From Clostridium sp. CAG:768 (GTDB lineage Bacteria; Cyanobacteriota; Vampirovibrionia; Gastranaerophilales; Gastranaerophilaceae): DNA of 64,000 nt. Below the pieces are notes generated by a model that ran no database searches, was not told where the DNA came from, and saw only the letters and a program-made list of their open reading frames with translations. The DNA lies in NCBI GenBank assembly GCA_000437435.1, contig FR899627.1, forward strand, positions 145,290 through 209,289, given 5' to 3'. A program made the position numbers and the translations under genes. Shown here piece after piece: positions 17,484-27,181 of the stretch. Within the stretch, counting starts at the first letter, position 1. Every line of letters begins with the position of its first letter.

Positions 17484-19160
17484 ATGAAAATATACAATAT
17501 TACCCCTATAAAACTCGATATTATAAATAATAAAATTAAACAACACGAAACAAATGTCATTAATAATACTCAAGCAGAAAAATACGGAAAACTTCCAACT
17601 ACCAGTCAATATTTAGCATTCACCGGCGGATACAGCTTGGACTTAGGGCAAACTATAAAACAGCTAGACAAACTCGCTCAAAAAAATTCATCAGTTTACC
17701 CACCAAACATCAGGGAATGGGCTGGAATGATTTTAGATGAAGGGAATAAGACTAAAGAAACCCTTATTTCTATCCACAAAAAATATTTTGCTAATTTAAA
17801 AGAATGTTTCAGTTTAGATGAAATAAAATCTAAATTTCCGGAATTTAAAGACGTAATTTCTTCAGATAATGCAAAAATTTCTAAAGGTTCATTTATAGAC
17901 AAATTCCAAAAAGGTAAACTTGAATTTTTTGATAATGATGAAGATTTATCTGTTCAGTTAATTAAATTATACTGGGGAGAAGGATTTTCTCTTAATGACT
18001 TAAAAAAATATGCAGACGGTCAAGATCTATATTACACAATGACAAAATTACAAATTCCGACAGCTAACAGAGATTATGGCCATGTACTAAAATTCTCAGA
18101 TCCAGAATATAATGAAAGATTAACTCGCGAAATGACAGAAAAACGTTTGGCAGCTTTGGATAAAAAAGCACAAATGCAAGACGGAGAACCTATATATATT
18201 AAACGAGGTCCGCTATCTGCTGAACACAGACAAAAAATTTCAGAAGGATTAAAAAAATTCTACCAGCAAAACCCTGAAAGAATTTACGACATGTCTGAAA
18301 GACAAAAAGAATTCTACCGCCAAAATCCTGAAAAATCAGAAGAATTAACCCTTGTGTTAAACAAGGCTTGGAATATTTTTGGGGCTGACAGAATTAAAGC
18401 TGCAATGAGCAAATTTATGAAATCTAAAGGAGTAAAATCATTTGATCCTGAAAGAAATCCTATAGATATGCCTAAAGAACAATCCAAATTATTAAAACAA
18501 TTCTGGGGAACAAATGAATGGGCAAGAAAATCTTTCTCAAAAAACATGGAATTTGCTTGGAAAAAAGTAAAAGAAGATATGGATAAATTTTATATTATCG
18601 ACATAACCCCTGAAGGCTTCAAGCAAAAATTTTATCAATGGGCCAAAGAAAAAAATCTAAATTTAGATAACCTTGATTTCAATTTCAAAATATACAAACA
18701 TAAACATGAACTTAATTCCGGAAATGGAGCTGAATTAAGTAAATATACACCAGCATTTATAGATGAGTATTCAGAAAAAGTTCATATTGATCAAAGCAGT
18801 GTAATGGCTAATACTTATATGCTTTCACTAATGAACTTATCTAAAGACCTAAAAAATATATCTAAAAAACCTAATTTATCATCAGAAACACAAAAAACTA
18901 TCGAATTATCAAGACATCTTATTAAAGAACTTTTATTTGAACAAGGTGAAGGACTTCAAAGACGTATCAGAACTTTTGATGGCACTGAAATTCAAGAAAT
19001 ATACAGATCTATTTTAACTCTATTTTTAAAATTAGATAATGCAGATAAATTTATATCACTATTTAAGAAAAATCTTGATAATGCATACATTACTGTCGAA
19101 AAACGTCAAGGTAAACCAATAATGATAGATAAAGATATGCTTGTAGGCGTATTAAAATAA
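17484..19160 (+). CDS. Lineage-specific protein with NUMOD3-like motif, MKI N-terminus
   Basis: 558 residues. ATG 17484 follows AAAAGGAG; an ATG 18 bp earlier lacks a ribosome site. N-terminus MKIYNITPIKLD, then a YLAFTGGYS motif near residue 48. At about residues 245-320, SAEHRQKISEGLKKFY and similar lines (RQKEFYRQNPE) resemble the DNA-binding NUMOD3 repeats of homing nucleases, but no nuclease domain is present. The rest is helical and charged. No signal peptide or membrane helix. Function unknown; divergent from 17398 with an 85-bp gap rich in A and T runs. Confidence 0.65.
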   Translation: MKIYNITPIKLDIINNKIKQHETNVINNTQAEKYGKLPTTSQYLAFTGGYSLDLGQTIKQLDKLAQKNSSVYPPNIREWAGMILDEGNKTKETLISIHKKYFANLKECFSLDEIKSKFPEFKDVISSDNAKISKGSFIDKFQKGKLEFFDNDEDLSVQLIKLYWGEGFSLNDLKKYADGQDLYYTMTKLQIPTANRDYGHVLKFSDPEYNERLTREMTEKRLAALDKKAQMQDGEPIYIKRGPLSAEHRQKISEGLKKFYQQNPERIYDMSERQKEFYRQNPEKSEELTLVLNKAWNIFGADRIKAAMSKFMKSKGVKSFDPERNPIDMPKEQSKLLKQFWGTNEWARKSFSKNMEFAWKKVKEDMDKFYIIDITPEGFKQKFYQWAKEKNLNLDNLDFNFKIYKHKHELNSGNGAELSKYTPAFIDEYSEKVHIDQSSVMANTYMLSLMNLSKDLKNISKKPNLSSETQKTIELSRHLIKELLFEQGEGLQRRIRTFDGTEIQEIYRSILTLFLKLDNADKFISLFKKNLDNAYITVEKRQGKPIMIDKDMLVGVLK

Positions 19161-19171
19161 TATAAAAATCC

Positions 19172-19200
19172 ACGACATTTCCTCAACTTTGTACTATAAT
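19172..19200 (+). promoter_or_regulatory. Promoter of lpxA
   Basis: ACGACA (19172-19177), 17-nt spacer, TATAAT (19195-19200). It predicts a leader of about 165 nt, unusually long for this genome. Confidence 0.55.
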
Positions 19201-19215
19201 TGAAACATTAAGTAT

Positions 19216-19369
19216 AAGAGAGGGTAAAAACGGGAGCGAACATCTGTGAGCGACTAACAAAAATACTTAAAAATTTCAACAAAAATTACAAGAGAGGATA
19301 AAAAAAACGGAGGCAAAGCCTCTGACTAAAAAATAACAAGTAACACAAAATTGATAAAGAGGGTAAAAA
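19216..19369 (+). repeat. Three ribosome-site-like repeats in the lpxA leader
   Basis: AAGAGAGGGTAAAAA (19216-19230), AAGAGAGGATAAAAA (19290-19304) and AAAGAGGGTAAAAA (19356-19369). The last is the real ribosome site of lpxA. The first two are followed by ACG-GGA-GCG and ACG-GAG-GCA, open for 22 and 8 codons, but ACG is not a normal start. A GAGGC-AAA-GCCTC hairpin lies at 19310-19322. Confidence 0.6.
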
Positions 19370-19370
19370 G

Positions 19371-20177
19371 ATGATAGACAAAACCGCAATTATTCACCCA
19401 TCAGCAAAAATTGCAGATGATGCAATTATCGGACCATACGTAGTAATAGGTGAAAACGTTACAATCGGACACAGAACAAGAGTAATTTCTAATGCTCATA
19501 TTGAATTTGCAGAAATCGGCGATGATTGTACAATCTCACCATTTGCAACAATCGGCTCTGAACCGCAAGATTTGGGGTACAAAGGCGAAGCTACAAAAGT
19601 TGTAATCGGAGACGGAACAATTATTAAAGAAAACGTAACAGTTCACAGAGGTGCAGCTTGCGGTGATTTTACTACAAGAATCGGTAAAAAATGTCTTTTA
19701 ATGGTTGGCTCACACGTTGCTCATAACTGTGTTTTAGATGATCAAGTTATTTTAGCAAACTTAGTAACTTTAGGCGGACACGTTCATGTAGGCTTTGGAG
19801 CATTCGTAGGCGGAATGAGCGTATTCCACCAAAACATCAGAATAGGTGATATGGCAATTATCAGCGGTTTCTCTGCTTCACGTCAAGATATTCTTCCATA
19901 TTCAAAAGGTGAAGGCAGACCACCTGTTCCACGTGGATTAAACGTAATAGCTATGAAACGTCGTGGAGTTCCTCAAGAAATAAGAACTGCTACAAATGAA
20001 GCTTTCAAATTATTAATTTCTGAAGAATACAACACATCACAAGCTATCGAAAAAATTAAAGCTGAAATTCCGATGAATGAATATATTGAAAAAATGATTG
20101 AATTCATTCAAACATCTAAACGAGGAGTGCTTTTAAAAACTCACAAATCAGGGCATGAATCATTACAAGATGAATAA
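19371..20177 (+). CDS. lpxA: UDP-N-acetylglucosamine O-acyltransferase
   Basis: 268 residues. First step of lipid A synthesis: transfers a hydroxyacyl chain to the 3-OH of UDP-GlcNAc. Hexapeptide beta helix (1-185) with the catalytic His region GSHVAHNCV (about 120-128), then a helical C-terminal domain. Expressed from its own promoter with a long leader, separated from lpxD-lpxC-fabZ by two unrelated genes. Terminator follows. Confidence 0.95.
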   Translation: MIDKTAIIHPSAKIADDAIIGPYVVIGENVTIGHRTRVISNAHIEFAEIGDDCTISPFATIGSEPQDLGYKGEATKVVIGDGTIIKENVTVHRGAACGDFTTRIGKKCLLMVGSHVAHNCVLDDQVILANLVTLGGHVHVGFGAFVGGMSVFHQNIRIGDMAIISGFSASRQDILPYSKGEGRPPVPRGLNVIAMKRRGVPQEIRTATNEAFKLLISEEYNTSQAIEKIKAEIPMNEYIEKMIEFIQTSKRGVLLKTHKSGHESLQDE

Positions 20178-20208
20178 ATTTTCTATAAATAGAATACTAC
20201 AATAACTA

Positions 20209-20265
20209 AAAAGCATCGTTATAAATCTCAAATATTTTGATATAAAATTATAATGATGCTTTTTT
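20209..20265 (+). terminator. Terminator of lpxA
   Basis: AAGCATC-G-TTATAA pairs with TTATAA-T-GATGCTT across a loop of about 23 nt, followed by T6. Confidence 0.8.
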
Positions 20266-20289
20266 AAACTAATATAAATAGGAGAAATT

Positions 20290-21396
20290 ATGCAAAAAAC
20301 AATTTGGGAAAAATATGCAGAAGTTTTAGTCGATTACTCAACTAACGTTCAAAAAGGCGATTTAGTACAAATAAGAGCAACAAGCATTTACGCAAAAGAT
20401 TTGGTAAAAGCTGTTTATAAAAGAGTAATTCAAAAAGGTGCTCATCCGATTGTAAGAACATCTTTTGAAGACATGTCAGATATTTTTATTAAATACGCTT
20501 CAGATGAACAACTTGATTTCATCGACCCGATTGTAAAAATGGAATATGAAACTATTGATAAATTCATTTCAATCGGAGCTCCTATGAATACAAAAAATAT
20601 GGCTCGTGCTGATTTAACAAAACTTTCAAGACGATCAAAAGCCTCTCAAGGATTATCAAAAACTCTTATGGAACGCTCTGCTAAAGGGGAAGCAAGCTGG
20701 GTTGTAGCAGATGTTCCAACTCACGCATTGGCTCAAGAGGCTAAAATGTCTTTTGATGAATATTCAGAATTTTTATTCAATTCCTGCTACTTAAACTTAG
20801 ACGATCCTGTTGCAAAATTGCGTGAACTTGATGAAAAACAAACCAGATTAGCAAATTATTTAAACAATGTCAAAAAAATAAGAATAGTCGGCGAGAAAAC
20901 TGATATTACATTCGGAGTCGAAGGCAGAAAATGGATTAGCTGTTCAGGAATAAATAATTATCCTGACGGTGAAATATTTACATCTCCTGTAGAAAATGAT
21001 ATAAATGGCGAAATTTATTTTGATTTCCCTCAAAATTATCGCGGAAACTCTGCTACAGGAGTACATTTATGGATTGAAAACGGACAGATTGTAAAATTTG
21101 AAGCCGATACAGGAAAAAATTACCTTGAAGCAATGTTCAACATGGACGAAGGTTCAAAAGGCATTGGAGAAATTGCAATCGGAACTAATGATGAAATTCA
21201 AGAAGTTACAGGAAATATCCTTTTTGATGAAAAAATCGGAGGTTCAATTCATATGGCAGTCGGAGCATCATACCCTGAGACAGGCGGGAAAAACGTTTCA
21301 GGACTTCATTGGGATATGATTAAAAACATGAAACATAATTCAGCAATATATGCAGATGATAAACTGATTTATGAGAACGGAAAATTTATCATATGA
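20290..21396 (+). CDS. M29 family aminopeptidase
   Basis: 368 residues, the usual length of thermophilic-type aminopeptidases (AmpS/PepS). Cytosolic, two metal ions. Conserved blocks: GEIFTSPVENDINGE (about 229-243), IGEIAIGTND (about 296-305), GSIHMAVGASYPETGG (about 318-333) and SGLHWDMI (about 338-345), which carry the Glu, His and Asp metal ligands. ATG 20290 follows TAGGAG. It overlaps the next acetyltransferase by 4 bp (ATGA). Confidence 0.92.
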   Translation: MQKTIWEKYAEVLVDYSTNVQKGDLVQIRATSIYAKDLVKAVYKRVIQKGAHPIVRTSFEDMSDIFIKYASDEQLDFIDPIVKMEYETIDKFISIGAPMNTKNMARADLTKLSRRSKASQGLSKTLMERSAKGEASWVVADVPTHALAQEAKMSFDEYSEFLFNSCYLNLDDPVAKLRELDEKQTRLANYLNNVKKIRIVGEKTDITFGVEGRKWISCSGINNYPDGEIFTSPVENDINGEIYFDFPQNYRGNSATGVHLWIENGQIVKFEADTGKNYLEAMFNMDEGSKGIGEIAIGTNDEIQEVTGNILFDEKIGGSIHMAVGASYPETGGKNVSGLHWDMIKNMKHNSAIYADDKLIYENGKFII

Positions 21397-21977
21397 TAGT
21401 AAGAAATTTTTTAAATAGCGATATTGAAAAAGCATCACAAATTACCCACACAGTCTGGGGTAATTTGTATGCTTCTGAAAGTAATGATTTACAAAAACTT
21501 ATTTATGATTTTACACTTGAATATTACTATTTGAATAAAAATTTTTCCTTTGCACTTGATGATGAGGGATTGTGCGGACTAATCTTTGCTTCATCAAAAA
21601 CAGATGAAAATTTAGTAACAGATAAATATAAAAATAAAATTTCATCATTCAATGAAAAAGACAGAAAAACAGCTCTAAATCTCTTTGATTACGTTGAAAA
21701 TACAGGCAAAGAGGTTAAAAAAGTTATGAATAATGATGATTTGATGATGGGACTTTTCATAAGCAGAAAAAAAGGCGGCGGGAAAATGCTTCTTTCAAAA
21801 CTCAAAGAAACCGCAATTGCTAACGAAATAAAAAATATTTATCTTTGGACTGATACAACTTGTGATTTTGACTACTATCAAAAAAATAATTTTACGCTCG
21901 TTAAAGAATTTGAATGTATTGTAAATAACAAAAAAATCAATACATTAATTTTCAAAAAAACATTATCTAATAAATAA
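21393..21977 (+). CDS. GNAT-like N-acetyltransferase
   Basis: 194 residues. The GNAT acetyl-CoA loop is visible as FISRKKGGGKMLLSKLKE (about 125-142), with the following IYLWTDTTCDFDYYQKNNF typical of motif B. The N-terminal half is divergent, so the substrate cannot be guessed. Starts at an ATGA overlap with the M29 peptidase, so the two are translated together. Confidence 0.75.
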   Translation: MIVRNFLNSDIEKASQITHTVWGNLYASESNDLQKLIYDFTLEYYYLNKNFSFALDDEGLCGLIFASSKTDENLVTDKYKNKISSFNEKDRKTALNLFDYVENTGKEVKKVMNNDDLMMGLFISRKKGGGKMLLSKLKETAIANEIKNIYLWTDTTCDFDYYQKNNFTLVKEFECIVNNKKINTLIFKKTLSNK

Positions 21978-22201
21978 CTCATCCAATTAGAGAATAAATA
22001 TCTTACTTCTCCTATTACTTTACAATAATAATTACCAATAGACTTTGAACTTATCTCCAAATATTGGCTATTTTCTTTATTAATTGTCAAATTTTTACTA
22101 TTCAATACGGACTTTATTTTTGATGTATCTATAATATTTATTATGAAAAATGCATGTTTTTGTAATATAATATTTACAGCCAGATAAAGGGAGATTATAA
22201 A

Positions 22202-23155
22202 ATGGGAAAGAATAGAATTGGAATTGATGTAGGTGGTACTAATGTTAAAATTGCTCTTGTTGATGACAAGGGAAGTATTATCTATTCAAATTCGGTGCCT
22301 ACACGTGCAGAATTAGGTTATGAATATACAGTTAATAATATAAAACAAGCTATCCATGATTTGTTAACTGAAACTAAATTGTCTACAAAAGATATTGAAG
22401 GTATTGGATTTGGTTTCCCTGGTCAAGTTGATTACAAAGCAGGGATTGTAAGAAATGCTCCAAATATTCCGGGTTGGGTTGAAGTTCCTATTGCAAAATT
22501 AATTGAAGATGAATTCCATATTCCAACACGTGTTGATAATGATGTTAGATGTGCTGCTTTAGGTGAATTAAATTACGGTGCAGGCAAAGGTTGTGAAAAC
22601 CTTATTTGTATCACAGTCGGTACAGGTATCGGATCAGGTTTGATTGTAAACGGAAAACTTGTACGCGGTGCATCAAATGCTGCCGGAGAAATCGGTCATA
22701 TCAAATTAGAAATGAATGGCGGACCTCTTTGCGGTTGTGGTGATACAGGCTGTTTGGAAGCATTTGCTTCAGGTCCTTCAATTGTTGCTATGGCAAATGA
22801 ATATATTAAAGGCGGAAAATCTGCTAAATTCAGAGAAATGGCAAATGGTGGAGCAATTACTCCTTACATAGTTTGCGAAGCTGCAAAAGCAGGTGATCCT
22901 GTTGCTCAAAGAATTTTCACAATTATGGGTGAATATATCGGAATCGGTATGGCAAGTGTTGTAAACTTGCTTAACCCTGAAAGAATTATTGTAGGCGGTG
23001 GTGTTGCTGAAGCTGGAGATTTCTTACTAAATCCGCTTAAAGAAACACTGTTGAAACGTGCAATGAAAGTTGCAGGTTCTGTTGTAGAAGTTGTACCGGC
23101 TCAACTTGGTAATAATGCAGGTGTGATAGGTGCAAGTCTTTTAATTGAATCATAA
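22202..23155 (+). CDS. glk: ROK-family glucokinase
   Basis: 317 residues. Phosphorylates glucose with ATP. Phosphate loop IGIDVGGTNVK (residues 6-16), ROK zinc motif around residues 176-190 (CGCGDTGCLEAFASG) preceded by EIGHIKLE with the zinc His and general region, and a second ATP loop VGTGIGSGL. ATG 22202 follows AAAGGGAG. It starts a three-gene run with holA and holB, an odd functional mix, and supplies hexose phosphate to the PPi-PFK further down. Confidence 0.9.
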   Translation: MGKNRIGIDVGGTNVKIALVDDKGSIIYSNSVPTRAELGYEYTVNNIKQAIHDLLTETKLSTKDIEGIGFGFPGQVDYKAGIVRNAPNIPGWVEVPIAKLIEDEFHIPTRVDNDVRCAALGELNYGAGKGCENLICITVGTGIGSGLIVNGKLVRGASNAAGEIGHIKLEMNGGPLCGCGDTGCLEAFASGPSIVAMANEYIKGGKSAKFREMANGGAITPYIVCEAAKAGDPVAQRIFTIMGEYIGIGMASVVNLLNPERIIVGGGVAEAGDFLLNPLKETLLKRAMKVAGSVVEVVPAQLGNNAGVIGASLLIES

Positions 23156-23162
23156 AAAAATT

Positions 23163-24119
23163 ATGGCAGTATACTTTTTTTACGGTGAAGAAGATTATAA
23201 TATTGAACAGGAAATCGGGAAATTAAAAAAAGGGCTCGATAAGAATTTTCTTGAAATGTCTTTCAAAACTTACGATACCCCTAAGTTTCCCGATTTAATT
23301 TCAATACTTCGTTCTCAGCCTATGATGTTTGGTAAAATGCTTATTGTTATTAATTGCCTTGATTATTTTTCAAAATCTTTTGAAGACAAAGAAATAAAAG
23401 AAATTGAAAATGCACTAGAGGGTAATAATGAAAATTTAGACATTGTTTTTGTGGCACAATTACCAAGAAATGAGGGGAAAAAACTCGACAGCCGTAAAAA
23501 GTTTTTTAAACTTTTGAAAAAATTTAATTCAATGGAATGTCCTTTAATTCCAACTTATAAAACAGCTGAATTGGAAAGTTGGATTATTAAACAAGGTAAG
23601 TCAAAGGGTATAAAATTTGAAAAAGATGCGCTTACTGCAATAATTGCCCAAATAGGAAATAATCTTCGTCAAATAGACGGAGAGCTTGATAAACTCAAAC
23701 TTTTCGCATATCCAAATGATACAGTGACAGTTCCTATGGTGAGGGAAATTTGTATTTCCAATGAAGATTTGTTTGCATTTTCTGATTTTTTGATGGAAAA
23801 CCAAAAAGATAGAGCTCTTTTGGAGTATCGAAAATTATTGGATACTCGCTATCCGCTTGAAATTTTATCTACGTTACAGACAATGCTAAGACGCTGGATA
23901 ATTCTTAAAGCAAAGGCTCAAAGTGCTACGCCCATGGAATTGTCTAGAATGACAGGAATGCATGAATATGTAGTTAAATTGAATTTGCAAAAATTAAAAA
24001 AAACTAATCTTAAAGATTTAGTAAGACTAAAAGAAAACTTGACTGATGCTGAATATCGGATTAAGTCAGGTCTTGCCTTCGATGTTGAAAAAGAGGTGGA
24101 AAATGCACTCTTTAGATAG
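23163..24119 (+). CDS. holA: DNA polymerase III delta subunit
   Basis: 318 residues. Clamp-loader subunit that opens the beta clamp. N-terminal AVYFFYGEEDYNIEQEI is the usual LFxGEE/Y start, a middle AAA-like domain with PTYKTAELESWI and IGNNLRQIDGELDKL (about 165-185), and the C-terminal collar. Start ATG 23163 chosen since the family begins MxxYFFYG; the longer frame would overlap glk. Overlaps holB by 17 bp. Confidence 0.9.
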   Translation: MAVYFFYGEEDYNIEQEIGKLKKGLDKNFLEMSFKTYDTPKFPDLISILRSQPMMFGKMLIVINCLDYFSKSFEDKEIKEIENALEGNNENLDIVFVAQLPRNEGKKLDSRKKFFKLLKKFNSMECPLIPTYKTAELESWIIKQGKSKGIKFEKDALTAIIAQIGNNLRQIDGELDKLKLFAYPNDTVTVPMVREICISNEDLFAFSDFLMENQKDRALLEYRKLLDTRYPLEILSTLQTMLRRWIILKAKAQSATPMELSRMTGMHEYVVKLNLQKLKKTNLKDLVRLKENLTDAEYRIKSGLAFDVEKEVENALFR

Positions 24120-24963
24120 AGAATATCCGTTTTTGATGAAATATTTTAATAATGGAATAAAAGCAGGGCAAAAAAATATTGCACACTGTATTTTATTCTA
24201 TGGTTCAGATATTCAAGCTCAGTATGATTTGGCACTTGAAATTGCAAGAATGTTAAATTGTACGGGTGATCATACTGAAAGTTGTCAGTGTTTGAATTGC
24301 AAATGGATTAGAGAAAATAATCACCCCGCAGTTTTGACAATCTCAAAAGTTGATAACAAACCTTCTGACGATACATCAAAAACTGTTATTTCAATAGATC
24401 AGGCAAGAATGATTAAAAATGATTTGCTTGTAACCTCTGATTATCATAGAGTTTTAATCTTCTGTGATAAAGATAAAGAGGGAAATTTGCAGGGGTTAAA
24501 TCAGCAGAATTTTCAATCAGATGCTGCAAATGCGCTTTTGAAAACTTTTGAAGAACCGCCTTCAAATACTACATTTTTCTTCCTAACAAAAGATAAATCA
24601 GATGTTATTACAACTGTTGTATCAAGGGCACAATGTTTTTATGTCCCATCTATGAAAGATGAGGATAGAGATTATTCTTTAGTCAAAGATGCGATGGACG
24701 GATATTTGGAATTGGAACGTAATGAAGTTTTAGATTTTAATGACAAAATTCTTGATATTGCAAAAATGGTTGATCCTTTAGAAGTTTTTACTCAAATGCA
24801 AAATTACTTGGAAGCATTATTAAAATCAAATCTTGATAACATGGCTTTAAAAGTAAAATTGATTTCTGACATAAAAGCAGTTGAGACAGCTAAAAAAGAA
24901 TATCGCTTGAATATTAATATCCAAACTATAATTGAAACATTAAGTTTCAAATTAATATTATAA
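24103..24963 (+). CDS. holB: DNA polymerase III delta' subunit
   Basis: 286 residues. Clamp-loader AAA+ subunit. HCILFYGSD replaces a full Walker A, as expected for the ATPase-inactive delta'. Zinc module CTGDHTESCQCLNCKW at about 53-68, ANALLKTFEEPPSNT and TTVVSRAQCF in the sensor region. Start ATG 24103 after AGAGGTGG, inside the end of holA. The two clamp-loader genes are translationally coupled. Confidence 0.9.
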   Translation: MHSLDREYPFLMKYFNNGIKAGQKNIAHCILFYGSDIQAQYDLALEIARMLNCTGDHTESCQCLNCKWIRENNHPAVLTISKVDNKPSDDTSKTVISIDQARMIKNDLLVTSDYHRVLIFCDKDKEGNLQGLNQQNFQSDAANALLKTFEEPPSNTTFFFLTKDKSDVITTVVSRAQCFYVPSMKDEDRDYSLVKDAMDGYLELERNEVLDFNDKILDIAKMVDPLEVFTQMQNYLEALLKSNLDNMALKVKLISDIKAVETAKKEYRLNINIQTIIETLSFKLIL

Positions 24964-25129
24964 TCAAACTATTATCAAAATTATATTTAACATTATTTTA
25001 TTAGATTTGTTATTTCTTGCTTAACCCTGCAGAATGACAAAATAATAATATAATATTTATTATGTAAAATATATTTTTTATTGTAATATATTATTGTAAA
25101 CAGTGTTACTTAAGAAAGGTAAGAGAAAT

Positions 25130-26812
25130 ATGGAAAAACTTTCACCATTACAAATCGAAAGATTAAAGTACCAACCAAAACTTCCTGAATGCCTTGCTAA
25201 CGGCATTAACAGCTTAGAAATGGTTGAAGGTTCCGCTACTCAATCAGTAAGAGATCAGGAACAAATTCAAAATTTATTCAAAAACACTTATGGAAAACCT
25301 GTTGTTACATTCAAAAAAGCTTCTTCTGCTAAATCTTCAGAAGTAAGAAACGTTGGTGTAATCCTTTCAGGTGGCCAAGCTCCTGGCGGACACAACGTAA
25401 TCGCAGGTTTATATGACGCTTTAAAACAAGCTAATTCTGCTAATAAATTATACGGATTCTTAGGCGGCCCATCAGGTATTATTGATGGAAAATATGTTGA
25501 ATTCGATGACAAATTCATGGACGCTTATAGAAATACAGGCGGATTTGATATTATTGGATCAGGCAGAACTAAACTTGAAACTGAAGAACAATTCCAAAAA
25601 TCTTTAGAAGTTTGTAAAAAATTAAATATTTCTGCTGTTGTAATCATCGGTGGAGATGATTCTAACACTAACGCTGCACTTTTAGCTGAATGGTTTGTAA
25701 AAAATAATACAGGTATTCAAGTTATCGGATGTCCTAAAACAATCGACGGCGACTTGAAAAATGACCAAATCGAAATTTCTTTCGGTTTCGATACAGCTAC
25801 AAAAACTTATGCTGAACTTATCGGAAACATTGAACGTGACGCTAATTCAGCTAAAAAATATTGGCACTTTGTAAAAATCATGGGTAGAAGTGCTTCTCAC
25901 GTTGCATTGGAAGCTGCTTTACAAACTCAACCTAACATTACTTTAATTTCTGAAGAAGTTGAAGAAAAGAAAATGTCACTTGAAAGCATTATTAACTATA
26001 TGTGCAACATAATCGTTAAACGTGCTGACATGGGTAAAAACTTTGGTATCGCAGTTATTCCTGAAGGTTTGATTGAATTCATTCCTGAAATGAAATCTAT
26101 GATTTCAAACTTAAACGATATCATGGCTACATTAGAAAATGATCCTGATTTCGTAAATGCTACAACTATTCGCGATAAATTTGATATCGTAGAAAACAGA
26201 CTAGATCCTGCGAATGCAAAAGTTTACAACTCATTACCTGCATTAATCAAAGGTCAATTATTAGCTGATCGTGACCCACATGGTAACGTTCAAGTTTCTA
26301 AAATTGAAACTGAAAAATTGTTAATCGAAATGATTTCTACAAGATTAGATGAATTAAAATCTCAAGGTGAATACATCGGTAAATTTAATGCTCAATCTCA
26401 CTTCTTCGGTTATGAAGGAAGATGTGCATTCCCATCAAACTTTGATGCTGATTACTGCTATTCATTAGGATTTAATGCATTTGCTTTAATCAACTTTGGT
26501 CTAACTGGTTACTTATCATCTGTAAGAAACTTAACTCAACCTGCTGATCAATGGGTTGCAGGCGGTGTTCCTCTTACAATGATGATGAACATGGAAAAAC
26601 GTCATGGTGAAATGAAACCTGTTATTCAAAAAGCTCTAGTTAAACTAGACGGCCCTGTATTCAAACAATTAGAAGAAAACAGAGAAGACTGGGCATTAAA
26701 TGACAGATATTTATTCCCAGGTGCTATCCAATACTTTGGACCATCTTGTGTTTGCGATGTTACAACTTGCACTTTACAATTAGAAAGATCAAAATCTTTA
26801 GCAGCTGTATAA
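25130..26812 (+). CDS. pfp: Pyrophosphate-dependent 6-phosphofructokinase (long type)
   Basis: 560 residues, the length of the long PPi-PFK class (plant beta-like). Uses PPi instead of ATP for fructose 6-phosphate, a reversible glycolytic step that saves ATP in anaerobes. [14 protein letters not shown] (about 175-188) has the Asp that marks PPi use, and [10 protein letters not shown] (about 203-212) the diagnostic Lys; [11 protein letters not shown] and PEG blocks are intact. Start ATG 25130 after AAGGTAAGAG rather than 27 bp upstream. Strong terminator follows. Confidence 0.92.
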   Translation: MEKLSPLQIERLKYQPKLPECLANGINSLEMVEGSATQSVRDQEQIQNLFKNTYGKPVVTFKKASSAKSSEVRNVGVILSGGQAPGGHNVIAGLYDALKQANSANKLYGFLGGPSGIIDGKYVEFDDKFMDAYRNTGGFDIIGSGRTKLETEEQFQKSLEVCKKLNISAVVIIGGDDSNTNAALLAEWFVKNNTGIQVIGCPKTIDGDLKNDQIEISFGFDTATKTYAELIGNIERDANSAKKYWHFVKIMGRSASHVALEAALQTQPNITLISEEVEEKKMSLESIINYMCNIIVKRADMGKNFGIAVIPEGLIEFIPEMKSMISNLNDIMATLENDPDFVNATTIRDKFDIVENRLDPANAKVYNSLPALIKGQLLADRDPHGNVQVSKIETEKLLIEMISTRLDELKSQGEYIGKFNAQSHFFGYEGRCAFPSNFDADYCYSLGFNAFALINFGLTGYLSSVRNLTQPADQWVAGGVPLTMMMNMEKRHGEMKPVIQKALVKLDGPVFKQLEENREDWALNDRYLFPGAIQYFGPSCVCDVTTCTLQLERSKSLAAV

Positions 26813-26832
26813 TCAATACACAATATAGAATT

Positions 26833-26867
26833 AAAAACCGCTCTTTTTATAAAGGGCGGTTTTTATT
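26833..26867. terminator. Terminator after PPi-PFK, shared with the convergent XRE gene
   Basis: AAAACCGCTCTTT pairs with AAAGGGCGGTTTT around TTAT, with one G-U pair, then a T run; the A run on the other side lets it work for the minus-strand gene too. Confidence 0.9.
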
Positions 26868-26868
26868 T

Positions 26869-27078
26869 TTACTCAAAATTTAAAAGCTCAGGCAAATCAA
26901 CATCTAAAGCCTTTGCAATCTTTTGCAAAGTCCAAAACTGATATACTATTGTCCCATTTTCAATTTCATTAAGCTTGGAGACTGTCATAAAAGTTCTTTT
27001 AGCTAACTCTTTTTGAGAAAGTCCTCGTTTTTCTCTGTAATATTTTATTTTTTCTCCTAACTTTTTAAATCCGCTCAT
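26869..27078 (-). CDS. Small XRE-family regulator
   Basis: 69 residues, almost entirely one helix-turn-helix of the Cro/C1 type: REKRGLSQKELAKRTFMTVSKLNEIENG at about 15-42, followed by LQKIAKALDVDLPELL. ATG 27078 follows AGAGGGG. It is convergent with pfp and 103 bp from the histidine kinase gene, which it might control. No partner toxin is adjacent. Confidence 0.85.
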   Translation of the reverse strand: MSGFKKLGEKIKYYREKRGLSQKELAKRTFMTVSKLNEIENGTIVYQFWTLQKIAKALDVDLPELLNFE

Positions 27079-27146
27079 AACCCCTCTTAAATTTTTTCGG
27101 CTTTACATAAAAGATCACAACAACATATTGATATATATTAAAGAAA

Positions 27147-27175
27147 TTGCCCACTTTTAGAGATTGAAATATAAT
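27147..27175 (+). promoter_or_regulatory. Leaderless promoter of the orphan histidine kinase
   Basis: TTGCCC (27147-27152), 17-nt spacer, TATAAT (27170-27175), then 6 nt (ATTTAT) to the ATG at 27182, with no ribosome site. Confidence 0.65.
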
Positions 27176-27181
27176 ATTTAT

